A DNA stretch of 64,000 nucleotides from Sphingomonas sp. UV9 (GTDB lineage Bacteria; Pseudomonadota; Alphaproteobacteria; Sphingomonadales; Sphingomonadaceae), in the NCBI RefSeq assembly GCF_004101245.1, contig NZ_SCIN01000001.1, positions 572,784 through 636,783 on the forward strand. Direction: 5' to 3'. Below, in pieces: positions 49,523 through 59,230 of this stretch. Positions within the stretch are counted from its first letter, which is position 1. Every line of letters starts with the position of its first letter. A program made the position numbers and the translations under genes. The notes under the pieces were generated by a model. It saw nothing but the letters and a program-made list of their open reading frames with translations. It searched no databases and was not told the origin of the DNA.

Positions 49523-50713
49523 CTAGCGAGTCAGCGCCGCGACGCCGGGAAGGTCCTTGCCTTCCATCCACTCCAGGAACGCGCCGCCCGCGGTCGAGAC
49601 GAAGGTGAACGCGTCGGCGACCCCCGCATGGTTGAGCGCGGCAACCGTATCGCCGCCACCGGCGACCGACACGAGCGAGCCGCCTTCGGTGAGGGCTGCG
49701 GCCGTCTTGGCAAGCGCGACGGTGGCCTTGTCGAACGGCGGCGTCTCGAACGCGCCGAGCGGGCCGTTCCACACGAGCGTACGGCAGTTCTTGAGCACGT
49801 CGCCGAGCGACTCGACCGCAGCCGGGCCGACGTCGAGGATCATCTCGTCGGCGGCGACCTCATGCACGTTGACGGTCCGCGTTACGGGGTTCGGCTTGAA
49901 TTCCTTGGCGACCACCACGTCGTACGGCAGGTGAACGGTGCAGTTGGCCTTGTCCGCGGCTTCCATGATCTGTTCGCAAACGCTCGCAAGCTCATGCTCG
50001 CACAGGCTTTTGCCGACATCGACGCCGCGCGCCGCGAGGAAGGTGTTGGCCATGCCGCCGCCGATGATCAGGTGATCGACCTTGGTCACGAGATGCCGCA
50101 GCACGTCGAGCTTCGACGACACCTTGGCGCCACCCACGACCGCGGCAACCGGATGCTCGGGCGCGCCCAGTGCCTTCTGGAGCGCATCGAGTTCGGCCTC
50201 CATCGCGCGGCCGGCAAACGCTGGGAGGACATGCGCGAGCCCCTCGGTCGACGCATGCGCACGGTGCGCGGCGGAGAATGCGTCGTTGACGTACAGGTCG
50301 CCGAGGCGGGCAAAGCGTTGCACCACCGCCGGGTCGTTCTTCTCTTCACCGCTAAAGAACCGCGTGTTCTCCAGCACCGCGATATCACCGGGTTCGAGCA
50401 TGGCGACCGCATCGTCCGCGCCCTCCCAATCGACATACCGGACTTCACGGCCGAGCACGCCGCTATACGGCTTCACCACCTGCGACAGCGACAAGTCCGG
50501 GCTCGGCACGCCCTTGGGGCGACCGAAATGGGCGAGGACGAGAACGATTGCACCCTTGTCAGCGAGTTCGCCGACCGTCGCGACCGTCGCGCGCAGGCGG
50601 GTGTCGTCAGTGACGTGACCCTCCGCCATCGGCACGTTCAGGTCTTCGCGGACGAGCACCCGCTTGCCGCGAACGTCGCCCATATCATCCAGCGTCTTGA
50701 ATGGCTTGCTCAT
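49523..50713 (-). CDS. pgk: Phosphoglycerate kinase
   Basis: Transfers phosphate from 1,3-bisphosphoglycerate to ADP in glycolysis. 396 residues, full length. Motifs: [48 protein letters not shown] and [12 protein letters not shown]. The start overlaps the MOSC gene stop (ATGA), so the order gap - MOSC - pgk is transcribed together, with the MOSC gene inserted between two consecutive glycolytic enzymes. Confidence 0.97.
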   Translation of the reverse strand: MSKPFKTLDDMGDVRGKRVLVREDLNVPMAEGHVTDDTRLRATVATVGELADKGAIVLVLAHFGRPKGVPSPDLSLSQVVKPYSGVLGREVRYVDWEGADDAVAMLEPGDIAVLENTRFFSGEEKNDPAVVQRFARLGDLYVNDAFSAAHRAHASTEGLAHVLPAFAGRAMEAELDALQKALGAPEHPVAAVVGGAKVSSKLDVLRHLVTKVDHLIIGGGMANTFLAARGVDVGKSLCEHELASVCEQIMEAADKANCTVHLPYDVVVAKEFKPNPVTRTVNVHEVAADEMILDVGPAAVESLGDVLKNCRTLVWNGPLGAFETPPFDKATVALAKTAAALTEGGSLVSVAGGGDTVAALNHAGVADAFTFVSTAGGAFLEWMEGKDLPGVAALTR

Positions 50714-51195
50714 GGTTCTTGGATCCTGATCTCATCACCGACGGCAATGATGCCGCCCATCAAAACTCGGGTACACGCCCCGCCGCGCCAGTCCGGCGTG
50801 AGCGCGGCGAACAATCCTGGCGCCAGCGCGTCCATGCGGTCGCACGGATCGGTGTGGCGCGTCACTTCGAGCACCACGTCCGCACCGATGCGGAGTCGCG
50901 TGCCGGGTATCTGGGGGAGATCGAAGCCGTCGACCAGCAGGTTCGCGCGGCGGTCTTGCCAGGGGAGATCGGCACCGACCTCCGCCATCGCCGCAGCCCA
51001 GTCGCCGCGTTCGAGCAACGTGACCTGCCGCCGCCCCTTGCCGCCGGGCTTCACACGACCGCGGAAATCACCGTCGAGGCCAGCCTCGATGGTGATGCCG
51101 ATCCGATCGAGGACCTCCATCGGTCCCTTCGCACGCGCATGGCGCGCGATGCCGGCGATCGTGCCAACCAGTTTTACGGCCTTAGCCTGGGCCAC
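50710..51195 (-). CDS. MOSC domain protein
   Basis: About 161 residues. The domain shows GKVxxI-like [43 protein letters not shown] and [22 protein letters not shown] proteins bind molybdenum cofactor or sulfur-carrying ligands, but the cysteine of the eukaryotic sulfurase type is replaced (RGGACTRVL has a Cys further on). I choose the GTG at 51195, with GGGGAGG about 5 nt upstream; the frame stays open to 51300 through a palindromic repeat that is probably not part of the original gene. The stop overlaps the pgk start. Confidence 0.8.
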   Translation of the reverse strand: MAQAKAVKLVGTIAGIARHARAKGPMEVLDRIGITIEAGLDGDFRGRVKPGGKGRRQVTLLERGDWAAAMAEVGADLPWQDRRANLLVDGFDLPQIPGTRLRIGADVVLEVTRHTDPCDRMDALAPGLFAALTPDWRGGACTRVLMGGIIAVGDEIRIQEP

Positions 51196-51200
51196 CGCCC

Positions 51201-51286
51201 CCTCCCCGTTCGTGTCGAGCGCAGTCGAGACACCATCTGTCACGGTAGGCGACTTCTCGACTTCGCTCGAAGCGAACGGAAGGGGG
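51201..51286. repeat. Type E palindromic repeat before the MOSC gene
   Basis: CCCCGTTCGTGTCGAGCGCAGTCGAGA on the left and TCTCGACTTCGCTCGAAGCGAACGGAAGGGG on the right are largely complementary (about 24 of 27 positions). It fills most of the gap-MOSC gap. Its left end, read on the minus strand (CGAACGGGGAGGGG), supplies the ribosome site of the MOSC gene. A related unit is at 53995-54152. Confidence 0.8.
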
Positions 51287-51313
51287 GAGTGGGACCGCAT
51301 TCTCGCTTTAGGC

Positions 51314-52324
51314 TTAAATGAACTTCGCCATCGCGGTCGCGGTATCGACCATGCGGTTCGAGAAGCCCCATTCGTTATCGTACCAGCTGACGACGCGGAC
51401 CAGCTTGCCGTCGATCACCGCGGTCTCCAAGCTGTCGATCGTCGACGACGCCGGGGTATGCTGGAGATCGATCGAGACGAGCGGCTCGTCCGACCAGTCA
51501 AGCACGCCGACCAGCGGGCCGCTCTCGGACGCAGCCTTGAGCACCGCGTTCACCTCTTCGCGCGTCGTGTCGCGCGACGGGGTGAAGGTCAGGTCGATCA
51601 GCGACACGTCCGGCACGGGGACGCGGATTGCCGAACCGTCGAGCTTGCCCTTGAGCTCAGGCAGCACTTCCGAGACGGCACGCGCCGCGCCGGTGGTCGT
51701 CGGAATCATCGACATCGCCGCAGCCCGCGCGCGACGCAGGTCCGGATGGATCTGGTCGAGGATCTTCTGGTCGTTGGTATAGGCGTGAATCGTCGTCATC
51801 AGTCCGCGCTCGATGCCGATCGCATCGTTCAGCACCTTGGCGACCGGCGCGAGGCAGTTGGTGGTGCACGACGCGTTCGAGACGATCGTGTGCTCGGCGG
51901 TCAGCTTGTCGTGGTTGACGCCGTAGACGACGGTCAGATCGACGCCCTTGCCTGGTGCCGAGATCAGCACCTTCTTCGCGCCCGCATCGAGATGCTTCTG
52001 GCAGCTCGCCTTGTCGGTGAAGAAGCCGGTGCACTCAAGGACGATGTCGACGCCCAGTTCCTTGTGCGGCAGATTCGCAGGATCGCGCTCGGCAGTGACG
52101 CGGATGCGCTTGCCGTCGACGACCAGCTCGTTGCCCTCGGCCGAGACCTCGCCCGGATACTTGCCATGGACGCTGTCGCGCTTGAACAGCCAGGCGTTCG
52201 ACTTGGCGTCGCCGAGATCGTTGATCGCGACGAGTTCGAGTGCGCCGTTCGACTGTTCGAGTACCGCGCGGGCGACGAGACGGCCGATGCGCCCGAAACC
52301 GTTGATCGCAACCTTGACCGTCAT
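51314..52324 (-). CDS. gap: Glyceraldehyde-3-phosphate dehydrogenase
   Basis: Oxidises glyceraldehyde-3-phosphate with phosphate and NAD. 336 residues, normal length. The ATG at 52324 gives [21 protein letters not shown] lies 8 nt upstream. The catalytic Cys153 is in [12 protein letters not shown], and the NAD-binding loop at about 33-36 is AIND, favouring NAD. The downstream gene order is MOSC then pgk. The 5' end is divergent from the coiled-coil/zapA operon with about 145 nt between. Confidence 0.98.
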   Translation of the reverse strand: MTVKVAINGFGRIGRLVARAVLEQSNGALELVAINDLGDAKSNAWLFKRDSVHGKYPGEVSAEGNELVVDGKRIRVTAERDPANLPHKELGVDIVLECTGFFTDKASCQKHLDAGAKKVLISAPGKGVDLTVVYGVNHDKLTAEHTIVSNASCTTNCLAPVAKVLNDAIGIERGLMTTIHAYTNDQKILDQIHPDLRRARAAAMSMIPTTTGAARAVSEVLPELKGKLDGSAIRVPVPDVSLIDLTFTPSRDTTREEVNAVLKAASESGPLVGVLDWSDEPLVSIDLQHTPASSTIDSLETAVIDGKLVRVVSWYDNEWGFSNRMVDTATAMAKFI

Positions 52325-52468
52325 TGCCGTATCTCCGCTAACGCCCGCGAGTCCGTTCCGGGCGCGCTGCCTTTGCGGGGCGGTGGGGCGCCCTGTCAAC
52401 ACCGTGGATCGCGGATCGCGGCGGCGAAACCGGCTTGTCGCACACCCCGGCCATGCTATCTCGACTGC

Positions 52469-52717
52469 ATGCCAGATACTCCAGACACGATATCCGATAC
52501 GACGTCCGCTACGACATCTCACAGCACCGCCGACGGGACGGCGGATACGGCGGCGGTCGACCGCATCGACGCCGCGATCGCGCGCATCGAAGCCGCGATC
52601 ACGGCCCGCGCCCGTAGTGGCGACGCCCTTGCCAAACGCCACGCCGCGCTGAAAGCACGCATGGCCGAAGCCGTCGCAGCGCTGGACGATGTCATCACCC
52701 GCGGGAGCCCCAACTAA
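52469..52717 (+). CDS. Small coiled-coil protein upstream of zapA (ZauP-like candidate)
   Basis: 82 residues. A Thr/Asp/Ser-rich, disordered N-terminus (about 1-25) precedes a single long helix with heptads ([39 protein letters not shown]). The stop and the zapA ATG share a base (TAATG), so they are translationally coupled. In Caulobacter the ZapA partner ZauP is a coiled-coil protein encoded with zapA, and related small genes (DUF4164 type) are found there in rhizobia; this gene could be the counterpart. The identification rests on position and structure, not on recognised sequence similarity. Confidence 0.7.
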   Translation: MPDTPDTISDTTSATTSHSTADGTADTAAVDRIDAAIARIEAAITARARSGDALAKRHAALKARMAEAVAALDDVITRGSPN

Positions 52718-53025
52718 TGGCACAGGTCATGCTCGATATTGGCGGCCGGCCGCATGCCGTCGCCTGCCGTGACGGCGAAGAGTCGCGTGTCCGCCTACTC
52801 GGAGCGATGCTGGCCGAGCGCTGGCCGATCGCGGACCGTGCCGCAGGCGGCCTTAGTGCCGAGCGGGCGATGCTGTTCGTGGCGCTGATGCTCGCCGACG
52901 ACCTCGACGAAGCCGCGCACCGACCACCCGAAGGCTCGGCCGTCAGCGAAATCGCGCTGACCCGGATCGCAGATCGTCTTGAAGGGCTCGCGGAAGCCCT
53001 TGAGCTAAGCCCCCCGAGCGCCTAG
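52717..53025 (+). CDS. zapA: Cell division protein ZapA
   Basis: FtsZ-ring-associated protein that crosslinks FtsZ filaments. 102 residues. The N-terminal beta-sheet domain has the family pattern [27 protein letters not shown], and the C-terminal half is a helix predicted to form the tetrameric coiled coil. It is coupled to the coiled-coil gene upstream. The downstream 6S RNA and cyclo-ligase gene reproduce the widespread zapA-ssrS-fau arrangement. Confidence 0.92.
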   Translation: MAQVMLDIGGRPHAVACRDGEESRVRLLGAMLAERWPIADRAAGGLSAERAMLFVALMLADDLDEAAHRPPEGSAVSEIALTRIADRLEGLAEALELSPPSA

Positions 53026-53032
53026 ATTGATG

Positions 53033-53193
53033 GCGGCGGGTTCTGCCCGGTACGAGCCTTTATTATCCCTGAGGCTATTCATCATCCATAGGGGGCTGTC
53101 CCTGTTAGGATCCTGGTCCGAAGCATATGGTCCCCACCTGACGTACCGTGCGTCAGTGGATAACCCGGCACACGGCCATGGTGGGCCCGCCAC
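53033..53193 (+). ncRNA. ssrS: 6S RNA
   Basis: The 195-nt gap between zapA and the cyclo-ligase gene is the classic 6S RNA site in proteobacteria. The region can form one long interrupted hairpin: GGCGGGTTC (53035-53043) pairs with GGGCCCGCC (53183-53191), and an apical CTGACG/CGTCAG hairpin sits inside CACCTGACGTACCGTGCGTCAG. Weakly paired stretches in between would give the central bubble that mimics an open promoter for RNA polymerase with the housekeeping sigma factor. Ends are estimated from the closing stem. Confidence 0.8.
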
Positions 53194-53220
53194 ACCACCA
53201 TATTGCGAGGTCGCCCGCTC

Positions 53221-53754
53221 ATGACCGACAAGAGCGCGCTGAGAGCCTCGCTGCGTGCCGCCCGCGAAGCGCACCCGCCCGCCACCATCCCGGTCCCGTC
53301 TGCGTTTCTGGCGCGGCTTACGTCCGGATTGACGGTCGCCTCCTATGTGCCGTTCGGAGGCGAGGCGGACCCCTCGCCTTTCGCGCGCGCCGCCGTCGAT
53401 GCGGGTTGCGTGATCGCCCTGCCCCACGTCGTCCGCCGGTCGCTGCCGATGCGGTTCCTGTCATGGGAAACCGAGGCGGCGCTGATCGCCGGACCGTTTG
53501 GGCTTCACCAACCCGCCGAGGACGCGGCCGAACTCGAGCCGGACATCATCCTGACGCCGCTCGTCGGCTTCGATCGGCGCGGCAACCGAATCGGCCAAGG
53601 GGCCGGCTATTACGACCGCGCGTTCCTTGCGCACCCGAACGCCTGGCGCGTCGGCATTGCACTATCGGTACAGCAGGTGGATGATCTGGCCCCGGATCCG
53701 TGGGACGTCCCGCTCCACGCCATCGCCACCGAACTCGAATGGATCGCCTTATGA
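53221..53754 (+). CDS. 5-formyltetrahydrofolate cyclo-ligase
   Basis: Converts 5-formyl-THF to methenyl-THF with ATP. 177 residues from the ATG at 53221. Motifs: LRASLRAAREAHPP with basic N-terminal residues, YVPFGGEADP, PLVGFDRRGNRIGQGAGYYDRAF with the ATP/folate loop, and DVPLHAIATE. Also called YgfA or Fau; its position after 6S RNA is conserved. The stop overlaps the DUF2842 gene start (ATGA). Confidence 0.95.
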   Translation: MTDKSALRASLRAAREAHPPATIPVPSAFLARLTSGLTVASYVPFGGEADPSPFARAAVDAGCVIALPHVVRRSLPMRFLSWETEAALIAGPFGLHQPAEDAAELEPDIILTPLVGFDRRGNRIGQGAGYYDRAFLAHPNAWRVGIALSVQQVDDLAPDPWDVPLHAIATELEWIAL

Positions 53755-53951
53755 CGCCAACCTGGCGCAAACCCGTCGGGATGCTCGGCATCCTGTTCCT
53801 GATCCTGGTGTGGTGCGTGGCCATCGTGAGTTTGTCGAACATCGTCGGCAACTGGCACTGGTTGGCGCAGCTGGTGTTCTACCTGTTCACAGGCCTGATC
53901 TGGATCGCGCCGTTGAAGCCGGTGCTGCGGTGGATGGAGATAGGGCGGTAA
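53751..53951 (+). CDS. DUF2842 family small membrane protein
   Basis: 66 residues with two membrane helices (about 10-30 and 37-55). WRKPVGMLGILFLILVWC and LIWIAPLKPVLRWMEIGRW-like ending (LKPVLRWMEIGR) match the alphaproteobacterial DUF2842 pattern; function unknown. ATG overlaps the cyclo-ligase stop. Last gene of the zapA series. Confidence 0.85.
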   Translation: MTPTWRKPVGMLGILFLILVWCVAIVSLSNIVGNWHWLAQLVFYLFTGLIWIAPLKPVLRWMEIGR

Positions 53952-53994
53952 AGGGCCCTCCACCCTCTTAATTCCAAGCCTACCCGCCACCACT

Positions 53995-54152
53995 GCCGTT
54001 CGTCCTGAGCAGCCGTCGAGAAGTCGCCGCAGGCGGCGTATCGAGACGGCGTATCGAAGGACAGGTGCGCGCGCGCGGAACCCATGCTTCGATACGAGCC
54101 CTCGATACGCTCCTTACGGAGCTACTCGGTCTCTACTCAGTACGAACGGAAG
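53995..54152. repeat. Type E palindromic repeat, long form
   Basis: The unit starts GCCGTTCGTCCTGAG and ends CTCAGTACGAACGGAAGGGG, which are inverted relative to each other. Inside are GTATCGAGACGGCGTATCGAAGGAC, CTTCGATACGAGCCCTCGATACGC and CTCCTTACGGAGCTACTCGG. It is a composite of two or more hairpins and occupies most of the 277-nt gap between the DUF2842 gene and the tRNA genes. Confidence 0.75.
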
Positions 54153-54228
54153 GGGAAGCATGCAGTCAGCGAAACCTGGCGCATATGACTTACATAAATT
54201 TTCTGAAGGGTCTCGGCCACCCATAGGG

Positions 54229-54305
<77 letters not shown>

Positions 54306-54404
54306 ATTCCCAATGACGAACCCTAGCGCCCCAAAGGACACAGCGGAAGGCTCGTCAAAACCTTTAACCCTGCCTCGAACCATCTACCCGATCAGGGCAA
54401 ACGA

Positions 54405-54481
<77 letters not shown>

Positions 54482-54548
54482 TGAAACAGCGTGGAGGCGG
54501 CAACTAGGCGAGGGTTCGAATACCGTCAACCCCCATTCAGCCACAGTT

Positions 54549-55820
54549 TCAGCCCCCCGTTTCGCGCTGTTGCTCGGGCGGGTCGCCGCGCCGGCGATTT
54601 CGGCCGGCTTTCGGCTGCACCAGCGTCCCGTGCTCGAACAGGAACCCGGCGATATCGGGCTTACCAGCCGCCCCCAGCACCGTCTGGATGATGATCAGCA
54701 GCGGCACCGCCAGCAACGCGCCCGACGTGCCCCACACCCATCCCCAGAAGCTCAGCGAGATCAGGATCAGCAAGGGGCTGATCGTCAGGCGGTGCCCGAC
54801 CACGAACGGCGTGATCGCGTTCGCCTCGACCAGATGCAGCCCGTACATCAGCGCCGGCGGCAGCATCGCCATCCAGATGTCGGAGAACGTCATCAACCCG
54901 CCCAGCGCGAGCAGGAACGCACCGATCACCGGCCCGAAATACGGGATGTAATTGAGCAGCGCGACGATCCCGCCCCACATCGCCGGATAGGGCATACCGA
55001 TAAACCACAGCGCCACGCCGGTAACGATCCCCAGCACGATGTTGATCAGCGTGATCGTGCCGAGATATGCCGACACGTCGTCGACGATGTCCTGGATCAC
55101 CCGCGCCGTCGCCATCGCCCCGTCGAAGCTGGTCCGCCCGGTGATCGTCTGGCGCCGCATCCGCGTCCAGCCCGACAGGAAGAAGAACACGATCAGCACG
55201 CCGAAGAGGAACTGGACGATCACCGCCGGTGCCGACGTCGCGGCGAGTTCGAGGATAGAACCCGGCGCGGCGACCCCTGCGGTTGCCGGCTGCTTGATCG
55301 GCGTCGACGCGACCTGACGCAGCGTCTTGTTCACGTATTTCTCGAGGCTCGAATACAAATCGAGCAACGGCGCGAGATTGTTCTGGATCCGGTCCAGCCT
55401 GGTCGGCAACAACCGGAAGAAATCGGTCGCCGGCACGAGGATCGCGGCGATCGCGATGTTCGCGGCGATCAGGAAAACGAGGATGCACAGGATCGCAGCG
55501 AGCGGCGACGGCACGTGGCGCCGCTCCAGCCATTCGAGCACCGGCACGAGCGCAACCGAAATCACGAGCGCGATGGTGAGCGGGAGGAAGAACTCGGCGC
55601 CGGATTTCAGCGCGAACGGGATCGCGAGGATCAGGCCGACACCGGCCGTCAGCGTCAACGCCGCCAGCAGCCGGTCGCGGCGCTGCGCGATCCGCATCGC
55701 ATCCTCGACCCCCACGGCGATCGGCAGCCCGAATGCGCTTTCGGCCGGCGGACCTTCCGCAATGGCCCCGTCCCCGCCTTCCGGCTGGTTCGATTCCTGG
55801 CGAAGTCCCTCGTCCGTCAT
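54549..55820 (-). CDS. AI-2E-family transporter-like permease
   Basis: 423 residues from the ATG at 55820, with AAAGGAA 6 nt upstream. About eight membrane helices in the AI-2E (TqsA/PerM) arrangement: an N-terminal pair, a third helix after a short loop, a long extracytoplasmic segment with amphipathic helices (about 140-215), then the C-terminal block with ALLNYIPYFGPVIGAF and VGHRLTISPLLILISLSFWGWVWG. The family includes exporters of autoinducer-2 and putative Na+/H+ antiporters; the substrate is unknown. Near-basic C-terminal tail (GRNRRRGDPP). Upstream is a 183-nt gap with a hairpin. Confidence 0.9.
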   Translation of the reverse strand: MTDEGLRQESNQPEGGDGAIAEGPPAESAFGLPIAVGVEDAMRIAQRRDRLLAALTLTAGVGLILAIPFALKSGAEFFLPLTIALVISVALVPVLEWLERRHVPSPLAAILCILVFLIAANIAIAAILVPATDFFRLLPTRLDRIQNNLAPLLDLYSSLEKYVNKTLRQVASTPIKQPATAGVAAPGSILELAATSAPAVIVQFLFGVLIVFFFLSGWTRMRRQTITGRTSFDGAMATARVIQDIVDDVSAYLGTITLINIVLGIVTGVALWFIGMPYPAMWGGIVALLNYIPYFGPVIGAFLLALGGLMTFSDIWMAMLPPALMYGLHLVEANAITPFVVGHRLTISPLLILISLSFWGWVWGTSGALLAVPLLIIIQTVLGAAGKPDIAGFLFEHGTLVQPKAGRNRRRGDPPEQQRETGG

Positions 55821-55950
55821 GGCAATTCCTTTGCCACCCCCATCCCGTAATCGCGCGCCGCTTACAAGCGGTGCGCTGCGCGAGCGTGATGGAATTCGCC
55901 GAAACGAACGCGGCATGTCTCGATCATGTCGTGATCCGGAGACCCGCGCT

Positions 55951-55984
55951 CTGCGTCATCCTGACGAAAATCAGGATGACGCAG
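55951..55984. terminator. Perfect 14-bp hairpin downstream of the acyl-CoA synthetase
   Basis: CTGCGTCATCCTGA and TCAGGATGACGCAG are perfect reverse complements around a CGAAAA loop. On the minus strand it begins 20 nt after the synthetase stop. The core CGTCATCCTGA is a common dispersed repeat in sphingomonads. Termination is plausible, but no long T-tract follows. Confidence 0.6.
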
Positions 55985-56003
55985 AAGAAATTATTGCCCA
56001 TTT

Positions 56004-57755
56004 CTAAGCCACCACCCCCACCCGGTCCGCGAACAGCACCTGCAGGTCCTTTTTCAGGATCTTCCCGTTCGCGTTCCTCGGCAACGTCTCGTGCACGAAG
56101 CGAACCGCGACTGGCGTCTTGAATGCCGCCAGATGCTGCCGCACCCAACCCTGCAGCTCCGCCTCGGTTGTCACGGCCCCCGGCGCGAGATGCACGACGG
56201 CCGCCGGTTCTTCGCCGAGAATTCGGTGCGGGATGCCGATCAGCGCCGCGTCGGTCACGGCGGGGTGCGCGTAGAGGACGTTCTCCACCTCGCTCGAATA
56301 GATGTTCTCGCCGCCGCGGATGATCATGTCCTTGGCGCGGTCGACGATGTAGCAGAACCCCTCCTCGTCGAGCCGCGCGAGGTCGCCCGTGCGCACCCAG
56401 CCGTCGATGAACGTCGCCGCACTCGCCTCGGGCTTGTTCCAGTATCCCTTCACGATCATCGGCCCGCGCGCCCATAATTCGCCGACCTCGCCCGTCGGCA
56501 ATTCGGTCACGCCGTCGTCCGCGACGATCTTCAGATCGGCCGACGCCACCGGTGGCCCGGCGCTCGTAGGCCGGTTGAGATAGTCCTCGCCGCCATGATG
56601 CGTGACGGTCGCCATCGTCTCGGTCATGCCCCAGCCATTGCCCGGCATCGCGCCGAACTCGGCATGGATGCGCTTCACCAGCTCAGGCGCCGCGGGAGCG
56701 CCACCGTACGCGATCGATTCGAGCGACGAGAGGTCATACTTGTCGCGATCGGGATGCTCCAGCAGCTGCCACGCGATCGTCGGCACACCGCCCGTCACGT
56801 TCACCTTCTCGCGCTCGATAATCTCCATCGCGCGGATCGTGTCCCATTTGCGCATGAAGATCATCGTGCTGCCGGTCGCGATCACGCCCATCATCCCCGC
56901 CGAGCAGGCGGTGACGTGAAACAGCGGGATCACGGTCAACGTCACGCGCGGCGTCGGCTCGGGCGGTGCCTCACCGCGTCGCATGAACGAGCGCGCCGAC
57001 GAATAGCCGCCCGACAGGATGTTCGACATCATGTTGCGGTGCGTCCCCAGCGCCCCCTTCGGCGCGCCGGTGGTCCCGCTGGTGTAGAAGATCGTTGCGT
57101 CGTCGTCGGGCGCGATCGTCGCTTCGGGCAGGCCGATATCAGGCAACGCGGCCCAGTCGTGCGGCGGCCCGATCACGTCCTCCAACCGCGTGACGATCCC
57201 GGTCAGCGGCTCGGCGGCGCGCACGACGAACACATGCTCCAGCGCCGGCAGCGTCTCGTACGCCGCTTCCAGCCGGTGATGCCGCTCGTCATCCGTGATC
57301 AGCACGCGTGCGCCTGAATCGGCGAGGCCGTATTCCATCTCAGCGCCGGTCCACCACGCGTTGAGTGGCACCATGATCGCGCCGATGCTCGCCCCCGCAA
57401 AGAATGCGACCGGCCATTCGGGCAGGTTGCGCATCGCCAGCGCAACGCGGTCGCCGGAGCCGATCCCCATCTCGCGCAACCGGTGCGCCAGCACCGCGAT
57501 CGCGCGGAAATTCGCCTCATAAGTGACGCGCTCGTCCTCATACGCCGTGAACACCCGCTCGCCATGCGCGCGCGCGGCCTCGGCCAGCCACCGCAGCGAC
57601 GGCGGCGCGTTCTTCCATATGCGCGTCTCGATGCCGTCGATCGTCAGCGTCTCCATCTCGAATTTCGCACCGGGCGCGGTCAGCAATCGTTCCGCATCGG
57701 CGAGCGACGTCGCCGGCCAGGAGGGATCGAGTGCGATGATCGGTTCGCTTGCCAA
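56004..57755 (-). CDS. Acyl-CoA synthetase (AMP-binding family)
   Basis: 583 residues. Activates a carboxylate, probably a fatty or aromatic acid, to its CoA ester. Motifs: YTSGTTGAPKGALGTHRN (phosphate-binding loop), YGGAPAAPELV, GNGWGMTET, GELWARGP, DGWVRTGDLARLDEEGFCYIVDRAKDMIIRGGENI and catalytic Lys in LPRNANGKILKKDL. The start appears to be TTG at 57755, with GGAG 10 nt upstream; no ATG precedes the conserved region. Divergent from the serine hydrolase gene; the neighbouring oxidation genes suggest it feeds them. The exact substrate is not readable. Confidence 0.92.
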   Translation of the reverse strand: MASEPIIALDPSWPATSLADAERLLTAPGAKFEMETLTIDGIETRIWKNAPPSLRWLAEAARAHGERVFTAYEDERVTYEANFRAIAVLAHRLREMGIGSGDRVALAMRNLPEWPVAFFAGASIGAIMVPLNAWWTGAEMEYGLADSGARVLITDDERHHRLEAAYETLPALEHVFVVRAAEPLTGIVTRLEDVIGPPHDWAALPDIGLPEATIAPDDDATIFYTSGTTGAPKGALGTHRNMMSNILSGGYSSARSFMRRGEAPPEPTPRVTLTVIPLFHVTACSAGMMGVIATGSTMIFMRKWDTIRAMEIIEREKVNVTGGVPTIAWQLLEHPDRDKYDLSSLESIAYGGAPAAPELVKRIHAEFGAMPGNGWGMTETMATVTHHGGEDYLNRPTSAGPPVASADLKIVADDGVTELPTGEVGELWARGPMIVKGYWNKPEASAATFIDGWVRTGDLARLDEEGFCYIVDRAKDMIIRGGENIYSSEVENVLYAHPAVTDAALIGIPHRILGEEPAAVVHLAPGAVTTEAELQGWVRQHLAAFKTPVAVRFVHETLPRNANGKILKKDLQVLFADRVGVVA

Positions 57756-57903
57756 GGCCGGTTGACTCCAGAGTTGAATTTCGGGTTTGGCTTATCGCCT
57801 GTTCGAAGACAGGTTATAGTTGATTCCTGCCGCACTCAAGGCAATAGAGGCGACAAGTTCGAACTAGGGGTATGGAGAAGGTCATGGCGGGAACGGTCGA
57901 ATC

Positions 57904-59124
57904 ATGAAAATCGCCAAGCCCGCCGCGCATGGCTTCGATGCGAGCCGGTTGGCGGCGATCGATACCCTGCTCCAGACCCGCTACGTCGATTCGGGCAAGC
58001 TCCCCAACGCGCAGTTGCTGATCGCGCGCGACGGCGAGATCGTCCATTTCTCGCACGCCGGCGCCGCGCGCGAAGGCGGCAAGGCGGTCGATGAAAAGTC
58101 GTTGTTCCGGATCGCGTCGATGACCAAGCCGATCACCTCGGTCGCGTTCATGATGCTGGTCGAGCAGGGCCTCGTCGCGGTCGACACCCCGGTCCATCAT
58201 GTCCTGCCCGAGTTCAAGGACATCGCGGTCTATAATGGCGGTGGTGGCGGCGTGCCGTTCGTCACCAAGCCGACCGCCGAGCCGATGCGGATGGTTGACC
58301 TGCTTCGCCACACATCGGGGCTTACCTACAGCTTCCAGAACCGCTCGAACGTCGACGCGGCCTACCGCGACGGCAAGATCGAGAGTTGGCACGGCGGCCA
58401 TGATCTCGACGGCTTCGTCGCCGCGCTAGCGAAGATCCCGCTGGAATTCTCGCCCGGCACCGCGTGGAACTACTCGGTCGCGACCGACGTGCTCGGCGCG
58501 GTCGTCCAACGCGTGTCCGGGCTCCCGCTCGACCAGTTCTTCAAGGAGCGCATCTTCGTGCCGTTGAAGATGGACGACACCTTTTTCCAGGTCCCCGCCG
58601 ACAAGCTCGACCGCCTGACCGATTGCTACACGCTCGTCGCCGGAAAAGGCCGCGTGATGTACGATCGCGGCGCGGACAGCGCGTGGAGCCGCATGCCGAA
58701 GCTCGTCTCGGGCGGTGGCGGACTCGTGTCGACCGCGCTCGATTATCACCGGTTCAACACCATGCTGCTGAACGGCGGCGAACTGGACGGCGCGCGCATC
58801 CTTGGGCGCAAGACGCTCGACCTGATGACGCAGAATCACCTGCCCGGAAAATCCGATCTCGCGACGATGTCGAAATCGCTGTTCAGCGAGGCGTCGAACG
58901 CGGGCACGGGCTTCGGGCTCGGGTTCGCGATCACCGACGACGTCGCCAAGACGATGGTGCCGGGATCGAAAGGCGAGTTCTACTGGGGCGGGATGTTCTC
59001 GACGGCGTTCTTCGTCGATCCCGTCGAGCGAATCTCGATGGTGTTCATGACGCAGCTTTCGCCGAGCAGTTTCTATCCCATCCGCCGCGAGCTGAAGACG
59101 ATGATCTACGCCGCGATGACCTGA
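57904..59124 (+). CDS. Serine hydrolase of the beta-lactamase class C family
   Basis: 406 residues without an evident signal peptide, so probably cytosolic, unlike true AmpC enzymes. Nucleophile Ser72 in SMTK (SxxK), a Tyr-containing second motif in WNYSVATD, and WGG in place of the usual KTG near residues 360-365. This pattern fits the esterase/EstB or 6-aminohexanoate-hydrolase-like branch rather than antibiotic resistance. The fadB/J-like gene follows after a repeat on the same strand. The substrate is unknown. Confidence 0.9.
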   Translation: MKIAKPAAHGFDASRLAAIDTLLQTRYVDSGKLPNAQLLIARDGEIVHFSHAGAAREGGKAVDEKSLFRIASMTKPITSVAFMMLVEQGLVAVDTPVHHVLPEFKDIAVYNGGGGGVPFVTKPTAEPMRMVDLLRHTSGLTYSFQNRSNVDAAYRDGKIESWHGGHDLDGFVAALAKIPLEFSPGTAWNYSVATDVLGAVVQRVSGLPLDQFFKERIFVPLKMDDTFFQVPADKLDRLTDCYTLVAGKGRVMYDRGADSAWSRMPKLVSGGGGLVSTALDYHRFNTMLLNGGELDGARILGRKTLDLMTQNHLPGKSDLATMSKSLFSEASNAGTGFGLGFAITDDVAKTMVPGSKGEFYWGGMFSTAFFVDPVERISMVFMTQLSPSSFYPIRRELKTMIYAAMT

Positions 59125-59145
59125 TCCACCGCCGTCCAAATATTC

Positions 59146-59210
59146 CGTCACCCCAGCGAACGCTGGGGTCTCCCCGTTACGAGGAGATGCCAGCGTCCAC
59201 TGGCATGACG
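59146..59210. repeat. Type C palindromic repeat
   Basis: CGTCACCCCAGCGAACGCTGGGG is a hairpin (CCCCAGCG/CGCTGGGG), followed by GAGATGCCAGCGTCCACTGGCATGACG, a second hairpin (ATGCCAG/CTGGCAT). It lies 20 nt upstream of the next start codon, in the 106-nt gap. Confidence 0.85.
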
Positions 59211-59230
59211 TTCAAACCGCAGGAGATTGT

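Noticed and set aside
49628..52717. A 1029-codon open frame on the plus strand
   Set aside because: It is the antisense of pgk, the MOSC gene and gap, kept open by GC-rich codon bias. Only its last 82 codons (52469-52717) look like a gene.
57904..59124. Beta-lactam resistance gene
   Set aside because: The SxxK motif is present, but there is no signal peptide and no KTG, and the neighbours are catabolic genes.
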